Shown piece after piece: positions 10,012-21,280 of a DNA stretch of 64,000 nucleotides. The stretch comes from Leisingera sp. ANG-M7 (GTDB lineage Bacteria > Pseudomonadota > Alphaproteobacteria > Rhodobacterales > Rhodobacteraceae): positions 372,001 to 436,000 of the forward strand of contig NZ_JWLI01000006.1 of NCBI RefSeq assembly GCF_000813965.1. The letters run 5' to 3'. The position numbers and the translations under genes are program-made. How positions within the stretch are numbered: the first letter of the stretch is position 1; each line of letters opens with the position of its first letter. Under the pieces are notes generated by a model. The model was given only the letters and a program-made list of their open reading frames with translations, ran no database searches and had not been told where the DNA came from.

Positions 10012-10785
10012 TCAGGCTTCGGCGGCTGCTTCTTCAGCAACGGCCTCTTCTGCCGGTGCTTCTTCCAGTGCGCCCAGGTCAACGCCTGCTGCGCCCAGCT
10101 GAGCCGACATGCCGTCCAGAGCCGCACGGGCAACCAGGTCGCAGTACAGCGAGATGGCGCGCGATGCGTCGTCGTTGCCCGGGATGATGAAGTCAACGCC
10201 ATCGGGGGAGCAGTTGGTGTCGACAACAGCCACAACCGGGATACCCAGTTTCTTGGCTTCGGCGATGGCCAGTGCTTCTTTTTTCACGTCGATGACGAAC
10301 AGCAGGTCCGGCACGCCGCCCATTTCGCGGATGCCGCCCAGGGAGGCCTGCAGCTTCTCTTGATCGCGCTCCATGCCCAGACGCTCTTTTTTGGTCAGGC
10401 CTTCGGCGCCGCCGGACATCTTCTCGTCGATTTCCTTCAGGCGGTTGATCGACTGGGAAACGGTTTTCCAGTTGGTCAGAGTGCCGCCCAGCCAACGGTG
10501 GTTCATGTAGTACTGAGCAGATTTCTCAGCAGCTTCGGCGATCGGGCCAGCTGCCTGGCGCTTGGTGCCGACGAACAGGATGCGGCCGCCCTTGGCGACG
10601 GTGTCACGGACAACCTGCAGCGCCTGGTCCAGCATCGGAACAGTCTGGGTCAGGTCCATGATGTGGATGCCGTTGCGCGCGCCATAGATGAAGGGCGACA
10701 TGCGCGGGTTCCAGCGCTGAGTCTGGTGGCCGAAGTGAACGCCAGCTTCCAGCAGCTGACGCATGGAGAACTCAGGAAGAGCCAT
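10012..10785 (-). CDS. rpsB: 30S ribosomal protein S2
   Basis: A 257-residue component of the small ribosomal subunit. Typical blocks are [18 protein letters not shown] at the N-terminus, [11 protein letters not shown] near residue 68, [14 protein letters not shown] near residue 94 and [25 protein letters not shown] near residue 180. The C-terminal tail is rich in alanine and glutamate, as in other Rhodobacterales. AAGGA precedes the ATG. It is the first gene of the rpsB-tsf pair, and its promoter should lie within the 180 bases upstream. Confidence 0.98.
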   Translation of the reverse strand: MALPEFSMRQLLEAGVHFGHQTQRWNPRMSPFIYGARNGIHIMDLTQTVPMLDQALQVVRDTVAKGGRILFVGTKRQAAGPIAEAAEKSAQYYMNHRWLGGTLTNWKTVSQSINRLKEIDEKMSGGAEGLTKKERLGMERDQEKLQASLGGIREMGGVPDLLFVIDVKKEALAIAEAKKLGIPVVAVVDTNCSPDGVDFIIPGNDDASRAISLYCDLVARAALDGMSAQLGAAGVDLGALEEAPAEEAVAEEAAAEA

Positions 10786-10967
10786 GCTAATATATCCTTT
10801 CCGGTTTCAATCCTCGGCGGGGGTTCAGAGCGGATGCTCCAACCGGGGGTCCGTCAGGGATGTCTCCCCTGATCAGGCCAAACCCCGCCTGCGGGTTCGT
10901 AGGCGCGCCTATAGATCAGAAATTGTCAGCTGACAAGGGCTGCGGGGCGGAAAAGCAGTGCAAACCG

Positions 10968-11804
10968 TCAATTACCCGCCGGACGGCCGGTTTCATGGCC
11001 GAAACGAACCATTTCCGCCGCCTTGGCGGCCAGGGATTTGCGGTCCGGAAAGTCCGAGACCTTCAGAGGCGGATGGTAGATCAGTTCCACCGCACCCTGC
11101 CGCGGAGCTGCAAGGATCTTGAGCAGATGAGGCCCGAAGTCCATGTCGCCCCACCAGCCGTAAAACCGGTCTGGCTCTCCTTTGGGCGGCAGAAACCGCA
11201 CGGAAACCGGTTGCACATGCAGCTGTTCGCGCAGTTCCTTTGTGAAAAAGGCGGCAAAGAGTGTTGTTTTAAATGGCAAAACACGCAACCCGTCTGTCGA
11301 GGTGCCTTCCGGAAAAAACAACAGCTTGTGCCCCGCCAGCAGGCGCTGTTCGAACAGTTCCGCCTGCTCCCTTGCCTTTTTCGGATTGCGTTCGATGAAA
11401 ACGGTGCCGGTTGCCTGCGCGAGCCAGCCAATCCCCGGCCATGTGGCCACTTCCGCCTTGGAGACGAAATAGATCCGCTTACGTGCATTGAGTGCGAAAA
11501 TATCCAGCCAGGAGGAATGATTGGCGACCACTGCTCCGTTCCGGCGCATCAGGCCGCCCCGGGTTCTGTAATTGATCCCGAGAAGGCGGAACGCGTTGCG
11601 GCAGACAAACTGGGTGATGAAGGGCGTTACCGGGCGCCGAACGCCAAAAAGGGGCCGCTCGGCAAGCCGAACCATCAGCAGAATCGCCAGCCCGCCGAAC
11701 ACCAGCAGCGCCAGCGGAAGACCGCGCAAAAGCACTAGCAGCCAGCCAGCTAAGGGGATCCGTATCGGATCCGGGGGATCTTCGCTGTGCCAGCTGATGT
11801 TCAT
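10968..11804 (-). CDS. olsA: Lyso-ornithine lipid O-acyltransferase (PlsC family)
   Basis: A 278-residue membrane acyltransferase that would add the ester-linked fatty acid to lyso-ornithine lipid. An N-terminal hydrophobic segment (about 18-45) anchors it. The catalytic HX4D motif is NHSSWLD near residue 95, and the phosphate-binding-type motif FPEGTS is near residue 163. PlsC-family proteins also make phosphatidic acid, but its start overlaps the olsB stop in ATGA, which argues for OlsA. Ornithine lipids are phosphorus-free membrane lipids used under phosphate limitation. Confidence 0.85.
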   Translation of the reverse strand: MNISWHSEDPPDPIRIPLAGWLLVLLRGLPLALLVFGGLAILLMVRLAERPLFGVRRPVTPFITQFVCRNAFRLLGINYRTRGGLMRRNGAVVANHSSWLDIFALNARKRIYFVSKAEVATWPGIGWLAQATGTVFIERNPKKAREQAELFEQRLLAGHKLLFFPEGTSTDGLRVLPFKTTLFAAFFTKELREQLHVQPVSVRFLPPKGEPDRFYGWWGDMDFGPHLLKILAAPRQGAVELIYHPPLKVSDFPDRKSLAAKAAEMVRFGHETGRPAGN

Positions 11805-12556
11805 TCCCGGCCTCCCGTGTAGATCCTGCGCTGACGCTCATTCATCCGCGCCGTGTCCAGGATCAGGCAAACATCGGTGGTGTTGAAAGCATAATCGACA
11901 TACGCGCCTTCGCCGACAAAGCCGCCGAGGCGCAGATATGCCTTGATCAGAGACGGTATTTCGACCATGGCGCGCTTTCGGTCCAGATCATCAACGCCCA
12001 CCAGGTCCATGGTTTGAAATTTCTTTGACCGCACACGCAGATCTGGCGGCGCCAGATGGTTGTGGTGCAGCATGGCAAGCGGATTGGCCAGCGCCTTGGG
12101 GTTGGTGCCATGGAAGCTTGCGACGCCGAACAGCACCTCAATCCCGTGCTTTTCAACATAGTCCGCCAGTCCAGACCAAAGGTGAAACATGGCCATCCCG
12201 CCGCGGTAATCGGGGTGAAGGCAGGACCGGCCCAATTCCAGCAGCCGGCGGCCTGAGGCCTTCAGCGCACTCAGGTCGTATTCATCCTCTGAATAGAACT
12301 GTCCCGCCTGTGCCGCCTGGTCATCGCGCAGCAGCCTGTAAACCCCTGCCACTGTGCCCGTGGCCTCGTCCGTCACCAGCATGTGGTCGAACAAGGGGTC
12401 GAACCTGTCCCGTTCAAGCCCAGCCTCGTGATCGACCATCTCGCCGCCACCGCCCAGTTCACGCACGAACACGTCATAGCGCAGGGCCTGCGCGGCGCGC
12501 AGTTCATCCTCAGATTCAGCGATTTTCACAGAAAACTCCGGGGCGGCGTCTGCCAT
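11801..12556 (-). CDS. olsB: L-ornithine N(alpha)-acyltransferase
   Basis: A 251-residue GNAT-fold enzyme that makes lyso-ornithine lipid from ornithine and 3-hydroxyacyl-ACP. RYDVFVRELG near residue 27, LELGRSCLHPDYRGG near residue 109 and FGVASFHGT near residue 143 are typical of OlsB and its hemolysin-like relatives. I start at the ATG at 12556 (AAGGTGAG upstream), not at an in-frame TTG at 12607. It overlaps olsA by four bases, so the two acyl transfers are co-translated. Confidence 0.88.
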   Translation of the reverse strand: MADAAPEFSVKIAESEDELRAAQALRYDVFVRELGGGGEMVDHEAGLERDRFDPLFDHMLVTDEATGTVAGVYRLLRDDQAAQAGQFYSEDEYDLSALKASGRRLLELGRSCLHPDYRGGMAMFHLWSGLADYVEKHGIEVLFGVASFHGTNPKALANPLAMLHHNHLAPPDLRVRSKKFQTMDLVGVDDLDRKRAMVEIPSLIKAYLRLGGFVGEGAYVDYAFNTTDVCLILDTARMNERQRRIYTGGRE

Positions 12557-12663
12557 TTGCTCACCTTCGCATCGTTGAGGGTTGAGCGCTGCAAGCCAAT
12601 CAGGCAAAGAGCGCGCAGGTATTGGGGAAAATTTGAGGGATTACGTTAACCCTTCATAAACCG

Positions 12664-12846
12664 TTATGGATCAAAGACGGGAATAAGGGAGACACGCGCT
12701 CCGTCAATCACAAGCTTGCCCTGGTCGGGAAAGTTCACAGTGATCTTGCCGCCCGCGTTCGACTGCACCTGGCCCACTCCCCAATCGGGGTGATCCGGGT
12801 GACGGACGAACATGCCGGGGGTGAAAATAGCGTTGAGGTCATTCAT
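12664..12846 (-). CDS. DUF3553 domain protein
   Basis: A 60-residue protein of unknown function. The conserved core reads FVRHPDHPDWGVGQVQS, then KITVNFPDQGK. It looks like a compact beta-rich fold similar to CarD/Tudor-type small barrels (my inference). The frame is open further upstream to 12900, but the ATG at 12846 gives the family's usual N-terminus. The ribosome site is weak. It is divergent from chpT with only about 35 bases between starts, so the promoters must overlap the coding ends. Confidence 0.7.
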   Translation of the reverse strand: MNDLNAIFTPGMFVRHPDHPDWGVGQVQSNAGGKITVNFPDQGKLVIDGARVSLIPVFDP

Positions 12847-12880
12847 AGGGGGATGGCCCAGTTCGGAGGAAGTAATAGTT

Positions 12881-13477
12881 ATGGGTGTAGATAACGCCAA
12901 TCTGGCCGCATTGGTAGGGTCGCGGATCTGTCATGATCTGATCAGCCCGGTCGGCGCCATCAACAATGGTTTGGAGCTTCTGGGCATGGCCGGCAGCATG
13001 TCGGGACCAGAGCTGGAGCTGATTTCCGACAGCGTCGCAAATGCCAATGCGCGCATCCGTTTCTTCCGCATCGCCTTCGGCTCCGCCGGCGACCAGCAGA
13101 CACCGCGGGCAGAGGTGGTTTCCGTGCTTGAAGACGTCAGCAAGGGCGGACGCATTCAATATCAATGGTCGCCGCTGGAGGGCTGCACCCGCAGCGAGGC
13201 TCGGCTGGCGCTGTTGTCGGCGCTGTGCCTGGAAAGCGCCCTGCCCTATGGCGGCACGGTCAAAATCTTCTGTGCCGACGGCAAATGGACGATCGTCGGC
13301 GAAGGCCGCAAAGTCACGGTTGATGATGAGCTGTGGGCTCGTGTCAGCGGCGGCAGCTCCAACGCCGAGATAACGCCCGCACTGGTTCAATTCGCCATGC
13401 TGCCGGAGGCAGCAAAGGAGGCAGGCCGAACCGTAAGGCTGGAACTGAACCTGGAAAACATCACGATGCAGTTCTGA
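12881..13477 (+). CDS. chpT: Histidine phosphotransferase ChpT
   Basis: A 198-residue protein that passes phosphate from the kinase CckA to the response regulators CtrA and CpdR, controlling cell-cycle and motility genes. The phospho-accepting histidine is His18 in SRICHDLISPVGAINNG, in an HWE/HisKA-like dimerisation helix. The C-terminal half is a degenerate ATPase-like domain without ATP-binding boxes, as in Caulobacter ChpT. I start at the ATG at 12881 with GGAGGA upstream. The terminator after it is shared with convergent proA. Confidence 0.9.
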   Translation: MGVDNANLAALVGSRICHDLISPVGAINNGLELLGMAGSMSGPELELISDSVANANARIRFFRIAFGSAGDQQTPRAEVVSVLEDVSKGGRIQYQWSPLEGCTRSEARLALLSALCLESALPYGGTVKIFCADGKWTIVGEGRKVTVDDELWARVSGGSSNAEITPALVQFAMLPEAAKEAGRTVRLELNLENITMQF

Positions 13478-13497
13478 AAACTGCATATTGCGCAAAG

Positions 13498-13525
13498 AAA
13501 CGCCGGGCTACATGCCCGGCGTTTT
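13498..13525. terminator. Bidirectional terminator between chpT and proA
   Basis: AAACGCCGGGC and GCCCGGCGTTT form an 11-bp stem with a short loop. T-runs flank it on both strands. It separates the convergent chpT and proA. Confidence 0.85.
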
Positions 13526-13538
13526 GCATTTATGAAGG

Positions 13539-14804
13539 TCAGGCGCGGATGGTGCCGTTGCCGCGCACCAGATATTTGAAACTGGTAAGCTGGGTTGCCC
13601 CCACCGGGCCGCGGGCGTGCATCTTGCCCGTGGCGATCCCGATTTCTGCCCCCATTCCGAACTCGCCACCATCGGCGAACTGAGTTGAGGCATTATGCAT
13701 CAGGATGGCGCTGTCGAGTTCTGAAAAGAACTTCTGAACCGCGTCCTCGTCCTCAGTGATGATGCAATCGGTATGCTGGGAGTGATGCGTGCGGATGTGC
13801 TGGATCGCTTCATCTATGTCCGCCACCTGCTTGGCTGCAATGATGGAATCCAGATACTCCTTGCCCCAGTCCTCTTCCGAGGCACTGATCATGCCCACCG
13901 GTCCCGGAAGCCCTGACTCAGCGCGGATTTCCACACCGGCGGAGGCCAGCGCTTCCAGAACCATCTTGCCGAGCGTCGGCGCAATGTCCTGATGGATCAG
14001 AAGGCACTCGGCAGCACCGCAGATGCCGGTGCGGCGGGTCTTGGCATTCAGCACCACCTCCAGCGCCTTGTGCGGATCTGCAGCCTTGTCGAGGTAGATG
14101 TGCACGATGCCCTCGAGGTGGGCAAAAACAGGCACCCGCGCCTCGCGCTGCACAAGCCCGACCAATCCCTTACCGCCGCGCGGGACGATGACATCCACAT
14201 AGTCTGTCATGGTCAGCAGTTCCTGCACTGCGGCGCGGTCGCGGGTCGGCACCAATTGCACTGCGTCTTCCGGAAGGCCTGCGGATTTGAGGCCATCTGC
14301 CAGGCAGGCGTGGATCGCCTGTGAAGAATGGAAGCTTTCGGAGCCGCCGCGCAGGATCACCGCGTTGCCTGATTTCAAGCAAAGCGCGCCGGCATCGGCG
14401 GTCACATTGGGCCGGCTTTCGTAGATCACACCGATTACACCCAGCGGTGTGCGGACGCGCTGGATCTTGAGGCCGGTGGGCTGCTCCCACTCTTCCATAA
14501 TTTCGCCGACCGGATCACGCTGCTCTGCAACTGCGCGCAACCCGTCGACGATGCCTTGAATACGCGCCTCATCCAGCATCAGCCGGTCCATCATCGCGTC
14601 CGACAGGCCCTTGCCGCGGCCGAACTCCAGATCCTTGGCGTTTGCCGCGATGATTTCTGCCCGGCGGTTCCAGACCGCTTCTGCGGCTCCGATGAGTGCT
14701 GCATGTTTGCGTTCAGCGCTGGCTGTAGCCAGCACTTGCGCCGCTTTCTTTGCACGTTTGCCAAGCTCCGCCATCACGGCGGGGATGTTTTCATTGTCTT
14801 TCAT
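13539..14804 (-). CDS. proA: Gamma-glutamyl phosphate reductase
   Basis: A 421-residue NADPH-dependent aldehyde-dehydrogenase-fold enzyme that makes glutamate-5-semialdehyde, the second step of proline synthesis. [19 protein letters not shown] near residue 119 and [10 protein letters not shown] near residue 145 form the cofactor site. The catalytic cysteine lies in [13 protein letters not shown] near residue 260, and [16 protein letters not shown] closes the protein. It lies 75 bases downstream of proB on the same strand, giving proB-proA with obgE ahead. Confidence 0.96.
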   Translation of the reverse strand: MKDNENIPAVMAELGKRAKKAAQVLATASAERKHAALIGAAEAVWNRRAEIIAANAKDLEFGRGKGLSDAMMDRLMLDEARIQGIVDGLRAVAEQRDPVGEIMEEWEQPTGLKIQRVRTPLGVIGVIYESRPNVTADAGALCLKSGNAVILRGGSESFHSSQAIHACLADGLKSAGLPEDAVQLVPTRDRAAVQELLTMTDYVDVIVPRGGKGLVGLVQREARVPVFAHLEGIVHIYLDKAADPHKALEVVLNAKTRRTGICGAAECLLIHQDIAPTLGKMVLEALASAGVEIRAESGLPGPVGMISASEEDWGKEYLDSIIAAKQVADIDEAIQHIRTHHSQHTDCIITEDEDAVQKFFSELDSAILMHNASTQFADGGEFGMGAEIGIATGKMHARGPVGATQLTSFKYLVRGNGTIRA

Positions 14805-14879
14805 ATGTCTCGTGCCCTTGCCGGTCCCTGTCTGGCACTGGGTGCCGTCCCGGCTGGAATAAACTATAAGGTGGTGCGG

Positions 14880-17017
<2,138 letters not shown>

Positions 17018-17128
17018 TTAATGCAGCAGACCTCAATGTCCGCCCGTGCAGTACAAGTGTCCCGCCAAGGCCCGGGGCCGTGACGGGACTGTTTCGATTG
17101 CCTTACCGCAAAGCGCGCGCCGCGCCAA

Positions 17129-17665
17129 TCACAGTTTTCGGCTGTAAGTCCAGGTTGGGACTGAGGCATCCCGCGCCACCGAGTAGCTTTCGGCGTCGCC
17201 CAGATAATCAAAGCCGCAATGGATCAGAACCCGGGCCGAGGCCGGGTTGTCCTGAAAGACGGACGCAAACATCGCGTCATTCTTCTGCGGGTTGGCATCA
17301 ACCAGCGCCTTCAGCGCGGCAGAGGCAAGCCCGGTGTTCCAGAACGGCGGCGCAGTCCAATAAGAGACCTCTGACTGATTTCGGTCCATCCGCTTGAGCC
17401 CAATGACACCCTTCAGCTCGGAATCGCCCTCAACGGTGCCATCGATCACCCAAACATCTTCGTCCCGCTCATCAGACATGGCACGGGCCACAAACGCCTC
17501 AGCCGCGCCCGGCGGCAGCGGATGGGGTACCGAACGGGTCATGCGGGCCACCCGCTGGTCGCTGACGTAATGCTCAATCAGGCCGGCATCTGACTTTCGA
17601 AGCGGCCGCAGCACAAAACGTTCGGTTTCGATGACTTGCTGGCACACGATCTGTTCCAGGTTCAT
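17129..17665 (-). CDS. GNAT-family N-acetyltransferase (RimJ/RimL type)
   Basis: A 178-residue acetyltransferase. It opens with TERFVLRPLRKSDAGLIEHYV, the usual RimJ/RimL-type start. WVIDGTVEGDSELKGVIGL, then SYWTAPPFWNTGLASAALKAL (acetyl-CoA site, although the glycine-rich loop is partly altered) and SARVLIHCGFDYLGD complete the fold. I start at the ATG at 17665, preceded by GAGGAG, not at the open frame from 17737. It sits between rpmA and obgE on the same strand and could modify a ribosomal protein, but that rests on position only. Confidence 0.82.
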   Translation of the reverse strand: MNLEQIVCQQVIETERFVLRPLRKSDAGLIEHYVSDQRVARMTRSVPHPLPPGAAEAFVARAMSDERDEDVWVIDGTVEGDSELKGVIGLKRMDRNQSEVSYWTAPPFWNTGLASAALKALVDANPQKNDAMFASVFQDNPASARVLIHCGFDYLGDAESYSVARDASVPTWTYSRKL

Positions 17666-17857
17666 GGGTCTGCTCCTCCTCAGCCCGCAGTCTTGCGGCT
17701 GCCTGCTTGAGATGTGTCCGCGCGGCTGCGGCGGCAATAGTTACAACGTTCAAATTGTGGAAAAATTCCCGTTTGCCTGGCGTGAACACATTTCAGGCGC
17801 GTTCGACAGCCGGGCTTTCCAGAAAAACTCATCACATTCTCACAGTCTAAAACGGCA

Positions 17858-17889
17858 AAGGGGACCGGCCTTATAGCCGATCCCCCTAA
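17858..17889 (-). terminator. Terminator after rplU-rpmA
   Basis: GGGGACCGGC at 17860-17869 pairs with GCCGATCCCC at 17876-17885 with one mismatch tolerated as G-U. On the minus strand TTT follows. It lies about 25 bases beyond the rpmA stop. Confidence 0.55.
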
Positions 17890-17914
17890 AGATTTCTTTA
17901 CCCTTCGGGTCGGC

Positions 17915-18184
17915 TTACTCAGCGGCCTCCGCCACTGGGAGAACCGATACAAAGGTGCGGCCTTTCAGGCCTTTACGGAAGCTTACAGCACCGTCGGCAG
18001 TTGCGAACAGGGTGTGATCCTTGCCCATGCCTACGCCTTCGCCGGCCCAGAACTTGGTGCCGCGCTGACGCACGATGATGTTGCCTGCGATGGCTGCCTG
18101 GCCACCGTAGAGTTTCACGCCAAGGCGGCGACCAGCAGAGTCGCGGCCGTTACGGGAGGAACCGCCAGCTTTTTTATGTGCCAT
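17915..18184 (-). CDS. rpmA: 50S ribosomal protein L27
   Basis: An 89-residue large-subunit protein near the peptidyl-transferase centre. The start [20 protein letters not shown] is the unprocessed form without the N-terminal cleavage extension found in Firmicutes. [21 protein letters not shown] is the conserved core. It follows rplU by 11 bases and is co-transcribed with it. Confidence 0.98.
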   Translation of the reverse strand: MAHKKAGGSSRNGRDSAGRRLGVKLYGGQAAIAGNIIVRQRGTKFWAGEGVGMGKDHTLFATADGAVSFRKGLKGRTFVSVLPVAEAAE

Positions 18185-18195
18185 TCTCTCTCTCC

Positions 18196-18759
18196 TTAGC
18201 CTTTGGCCAGTTCTTTGGCCTGCTCAACCCACTCGGGCTTCACTTTGATCGCCTCGATACCAGCAATGTCGTCTGCGGACAAGGCTGCGATCTGGGCGAA
18301 AGTGGTCAGGCCTGCGTCTGCCAGCTTGGCGGCAGCTGCGGGACCAACACCGGTCAGGGCGGTCAGGTCGTCCGAACCTGCAGCAGCTTCAGCAGCCGGA
18401 GCAGCTTTGGCTTTGGCAGCAGCTTTCGGTGCGGCTTTGGTGGCGCCCGAAGCCAGGATCTCGGTGATCCGGACCAGGGTCAGCTTCTGACGGTGGCCTT
18501 TGGTGCGCTTGGAGGAGTGCTTCCGGCGGCGTTTGACGAAGTGGATCAGCTTCTCGCCTTTGATCTGCTCGATCACTTCTGCCTTGACGGCTGCGCCGTC
18601 AACCAGCGGAGCACCGACAACCGGAGCGTCGCCGCCCAGCATCAGAACTTCGTCGAATTGGATGGTGTCGCCGGCATCTGCAGCAAGTTTCTCAACGCGG
18701 AGCACGTCGCCCGCCTGAACCTTGTACTGCTTGCCGCCAGTCTTGAGGACCGCAAACAT
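18196..18759 (-). CDS. rplU: 50S ribosomal protein L21 with C-terminal helix-hairpin-helix extension
   Basis: The first 102 or so residues are ordinary L21 ([43 protein letters not shown]). A low-complexity alanine/lysine linker follows (about 108-132). The last 55 residues form a helix-hairpin-helix-like domain ([20 protein letters not shown], then [11 protein letters not shown]). The total of 187 residues is nearly twice the usual length. Similar tails occur in other Rhodobacterales L21 proteins and resemble the small HhH domain seen fused to other proteins. The extra domain's role is unknown. The gene leads the rplU-rpmA operon. Confidence 0.95.
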   Translation of the reverse strand: MFAVLKTGGKQYKVQAGDVLRVEKLAADAGDTIQFDEVLMLGGDAPVVGAPLVDGAAVKAEVIEQIKGEKLIHFVKRRRKHSSKRTKGHRQKLTLVRITEILASGATKAAPKAAAKAKAAPAAEAAAGSDDLTALTGVGPAAAAKLADAGLTTFAQIAALSADDIAGIEAIKVKPEWVEQAKELAKG

Positions 18760-18960
18760 GTGCGTCTTTCCTTTTCTAACCGCGTCCTACGGCCCCCTTG
18801 CGGGCGTTTCGGCAGATGCCGCCTCGAACAGCGCGCCCTTGGATGGGCGTATGACAAATAAACCCCGGCGCACGGATTCCGGGCCGGGATGCGGGCTTAT
18901 GGTTCGGATCGGTGTGTGTGTCAACTGTTTTCCACTGGCATTTCAGGTGCCCAGCGAAAA

Positions 18961-19812
18961 TCAGATATCCTGGCCCGGTGTCAGCTCCGCCATGCGGTGC
19001 GCAAGCTCCTCGAACCGGTTGGCGGTGATCTCGTATTGCACCGCATTCAGCAGTTCATAGACGCGCTGCATCGGCTCCTCCTCCAGGGCCTCGACGTAGG
19101 CCTGCACCTCTGCGTCGGAGAACTCCTGATAGGTATAAGCAGAGGCCGCCAGACTGGAAGCTTGCAGGCTGAGCCGCAGTTCGCCTTCCTGCTCCTTCAT
19201 CAGCGCGCGCAGCTCATCCGCATCCAGATCCATTTCGATCACGCCAGCAGCGGCGGCGGCCATCAGGAAGCGGAACTGGATCTGCTGCAGCGCTTTTACA
19301 CCAGTGCCCGCTGCATCGATTGCGCTGCCCATCCGCTGGTACATCGCGACTCTCTTGCTTCCCGCCTTGACCAGATCAGAGATGATGCGGTTGCCCGCCA
19401 ATTGCTTCACCTCATCGTCCTCGACCAGATGCGAGGAATTTTCCGCCCGCACCAGCCGCTTCCCCAGATCACTGGCATAAAATGCGGAGGCGTGATCCAG
19501 TGCCTCGTCATCCAGAGTGTTCTCCAGAATATCCAGAGCCAGGCCACGCATCTGTGCGGTATCAAAGACTTCCTCCGACATTTCGGTCCACTGGCTCCCG
19601 AAGGCACCGGCATCGACGCCCAGCATGTCCGGAGCGCTGGAGGCGGACAGCGCGATGCTGTCGAGCGCCACGTCAAAGCCGGTAACCTCCAGAAATGCCT
19701 CCACCCGGGCACGATCCGCGGCAGCGGCAGGTTGGGCGACCGCCCAGCAGCCAAGCCACATTGCGGCCAGAAAACGCATCAGGAAAACGGGGAGCGGAAG
19801 GGTCATCTGCAT
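18961..19812 (-). CDS. DUF2059 domain protein, exported
   Basis: A 283-residue protein. A signal peptide covers about residues 1-31 (hydrophobic core, then AQPAAAA). The mature part is almost all helical and includes DLGKRLVRAENSSHL, which suits the DUF2059 fold (periplasmic helical domain of unknown function), possibly in two copies given the length. The start could be either of two ATGs six bases apart. It is convergent with nothing and lies just downstream (opposite strand) of tRNA-Ser. Confidence 0.75.
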   Translation of the reverse strand: MQMTLPLPVFLMRFLAAMWLGCWAVAQPAAAADRARVEAFLEVTGFDVALDSIALSASSAPDMLGVDAGAFGSQWTEMSEEVFDTAQMRGLALDILENTLDDEALDHASAFYASDLGKRLVRAENSSHLVEDDEVKQLAGNRIISDLVKAGSKRVAMYQRMGSAIDAAGTGVKALQQIQFRFLMAAAAAGVIEMDLDADELRALMKEQEGELRLSLQASSLAASAYTYQEFSDAEVQAYVEALEEEPMQRVYELLNAVQYEITANRFEELAHRMAELTPGQDI

Positions 19813-19935
19813 AGTGCAAATCTAAGCAAAAACCGTTGGCTGGCAACGCAAATCCGGCTTTTTTTGCCAAAGGCGCAAATCGCCCCTTGCGCCGGTCTGG
19901 AATCAACCTTAAACGCTGCCCCACCAGACCCCCGC

Positions 19936-20025
19936 GGAGAGGTGCCGGAGTGGTCGAACGGGGCGGTCTCGAAAACCGTTGTGGGTGCAAGCCCACCCAG
20001 GGTTCGAATCCCTGTCTCTCCGCCA
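19936..20025 (+). tRNA. tRNA-Ser (anticodon CGA)
   Basis: A 90-base class II tRNA with a long variable arm (TGTGGGTGCAAGCCCACCC). The acceptor GGAGAGG pairs with TCTCTCC, the discriminator is G and CCA is encoded. The anticodon loop TCTCGAAAA gives CGA, reading TCG. Confidence 0.96.
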
Positions 20026-20159
20026 TTTTTCCTTGTAGACCGCTTCCCAAAATGAAGACTTAAGCCCGCGCCGGGTCGGCGCGCTGGTCTCCAGCCATGC
20101 ACCCCAGGCCTGGGCACCCTTTAGAATGCGCGCCTAACTTTCTGAATTTGAATAAGAAA

Positions 20160-20187
20160 AAAGGCCGGGCAATGCTGCCCGGCCTTT
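20160..20187 (-). terminator. Terminator of the MTHF-methyltransferase operon
   Basis: A perfect 12-bp stem, AAAGGCCGGGCA with TGCCCGGCCTTT around the loop ATGC. The A-run at 20157-20162 becomes a T-run on the minus strand. It lies 23 bases after the stop of the minus-strand gene. Confidence 0.8.
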
Positions 20188-20209
20188 GTATTGATTTGCA
20201 GTATGCGGA

Positions 20210-21271
20210 TCAAGCGCGGCGACGGCGTCCGCCGGCGCGGCCGCCACGGCCGCGGCCTTCTTCACCCTCGGCTGCCGGGGGCTTGTTGAACTTGATCCAC
20301 TCGCCGCCATGCGGGTCGTTGTTGGTCAGGAAGTTGGCGGCGCGGATGGCCTCCATCTCTTTACCGGCGCGCGGCTTGGTGGAACCGAGTCCGAACATGG
20401 TGACAAACGCCTCGTCATCCATGGCTTCAGGCAGGATGATGCCAGCGGCTTCGACAGCGGCCTTCTTCTCGGCGATTGCCTTTTGGGTCACCGGCAGCGC
20501 CACCGGGTTCATGATCGCAGAAGTCATGCCCGCGCCCATTGCCATCGGCAGGAAGGCGTTGTTGATGCCGTGACGGTTCGGCAGTCCGAAGGAGATGTTG
20601 GACGCGCCGCAAGTGGTGTTCACACCCAGTTCCTCGCGCAAGCGGCGGACCAGGGCAAACACCTGCAGGCCGGCAGTCGCCATGGCGCCAACCGGCATCA
20701 CCAGCGGGTCAACCACGATGTCATGCGCCGGAATGCCGAAATCAGCAGCACGCTCAACGATTTTCTTAGCAACGGCAAAGCGCACGTCGGGGTCTTCCGA
20801 AATGCCGGTGTCATCGTTGGAGATCGCCACAACCGGCACGTTGTATTTTTTGACCAGCGGCAGGATCTGCTCCAGACGCTCTTCTTCGCCGGTGACCGAG
20901 TTCAGCAGCGGACGGCCTTCACAAACTTCCAGGCCAGCTTCCAGCGCGCCGGGAACCGAGGAGTCGATGCAGAGCGGCACGTCAACAAGGCCCTGAACCA
21001 GCTCGACGATCTTCTTCATCAGCGGCGGCTCGGTCTCGTTCGGGTTCGGGTTGGAGTTGTAAACCACACCTGCGTTGATATCGAGCACGGTTGCGCCGGC
21101 CAGAACCTGTGCCACAGCGTCCTTTTCAACGGTGGAGAAATCGCCGGCTTCCAGCTCGGCCGCCAGTTTCTTGCGGCCGGTCGGGTTGATACGCTCGCCG
21201 ATTACGCAGAACGGCTCGTCAAAGCCCAGGACCGCGGTTTTTGTTTTTGATTCTACGACTGTACGGGTCAT
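20210..21271 (-). CDS. Methyltetrahydrofolate:corrinoid methyltransferase (pterin-binding part of a split MetH)
   Basis: A 353-residue dihydropteroate-synthase-fold protein that would carry the methyl group from methyltetrahydrofolate to a corrinoid protein. Motifs include VIGERINPTGRKK near residue 22, LDINAGVVYNSNPNPNETEP near residue 63, LCIDSSVPGALEAGL near residue 99 and VVDPLVMPVGAMATAG. In roseobacters MetH is known to be split into separate homocysteine-, corrinoid- and pterin-binding proteins, and this matches the pterin-binding piece. The last 20 residues are very unusual: glycine/arginine-rich, ending GGRRRRA. It follows the MetF-like gene by nine bases. Confidence 0.87.
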   Translation of the reverse strand: MTRTVVESKTKTAVLGFDEPFCVIGERINPTGRKKLAAELEAGDFSTVEKDAVAQVLAGATVLDINAGVVYNSNPNPNETEPPLMKKIVELVQGLVDVPLCIDSSVPGALEAGLEVCEGRPLLNSVTGEEERLEQILPLVKKYNVPVVAISNDDTGISEDPDVRFAVAKKIVERAADFGIPAHDIVVDPLVMPVGAMATAGLQVFALVRRLREELGVNTTCGASNISFGLPNRHGINNAFLPMAMGAGMTSAIMNPVALPVTQKAIAEKKAAVEAAGIILPEAMDDEAFVTMFGLGSTKPRAGKEMEAIRAANFLTNNDPHGGEWIKFNKPPAAEGEEGRGRGGRAGGRRRRA

Positions 21272-21280
21272 TGTGGATCC

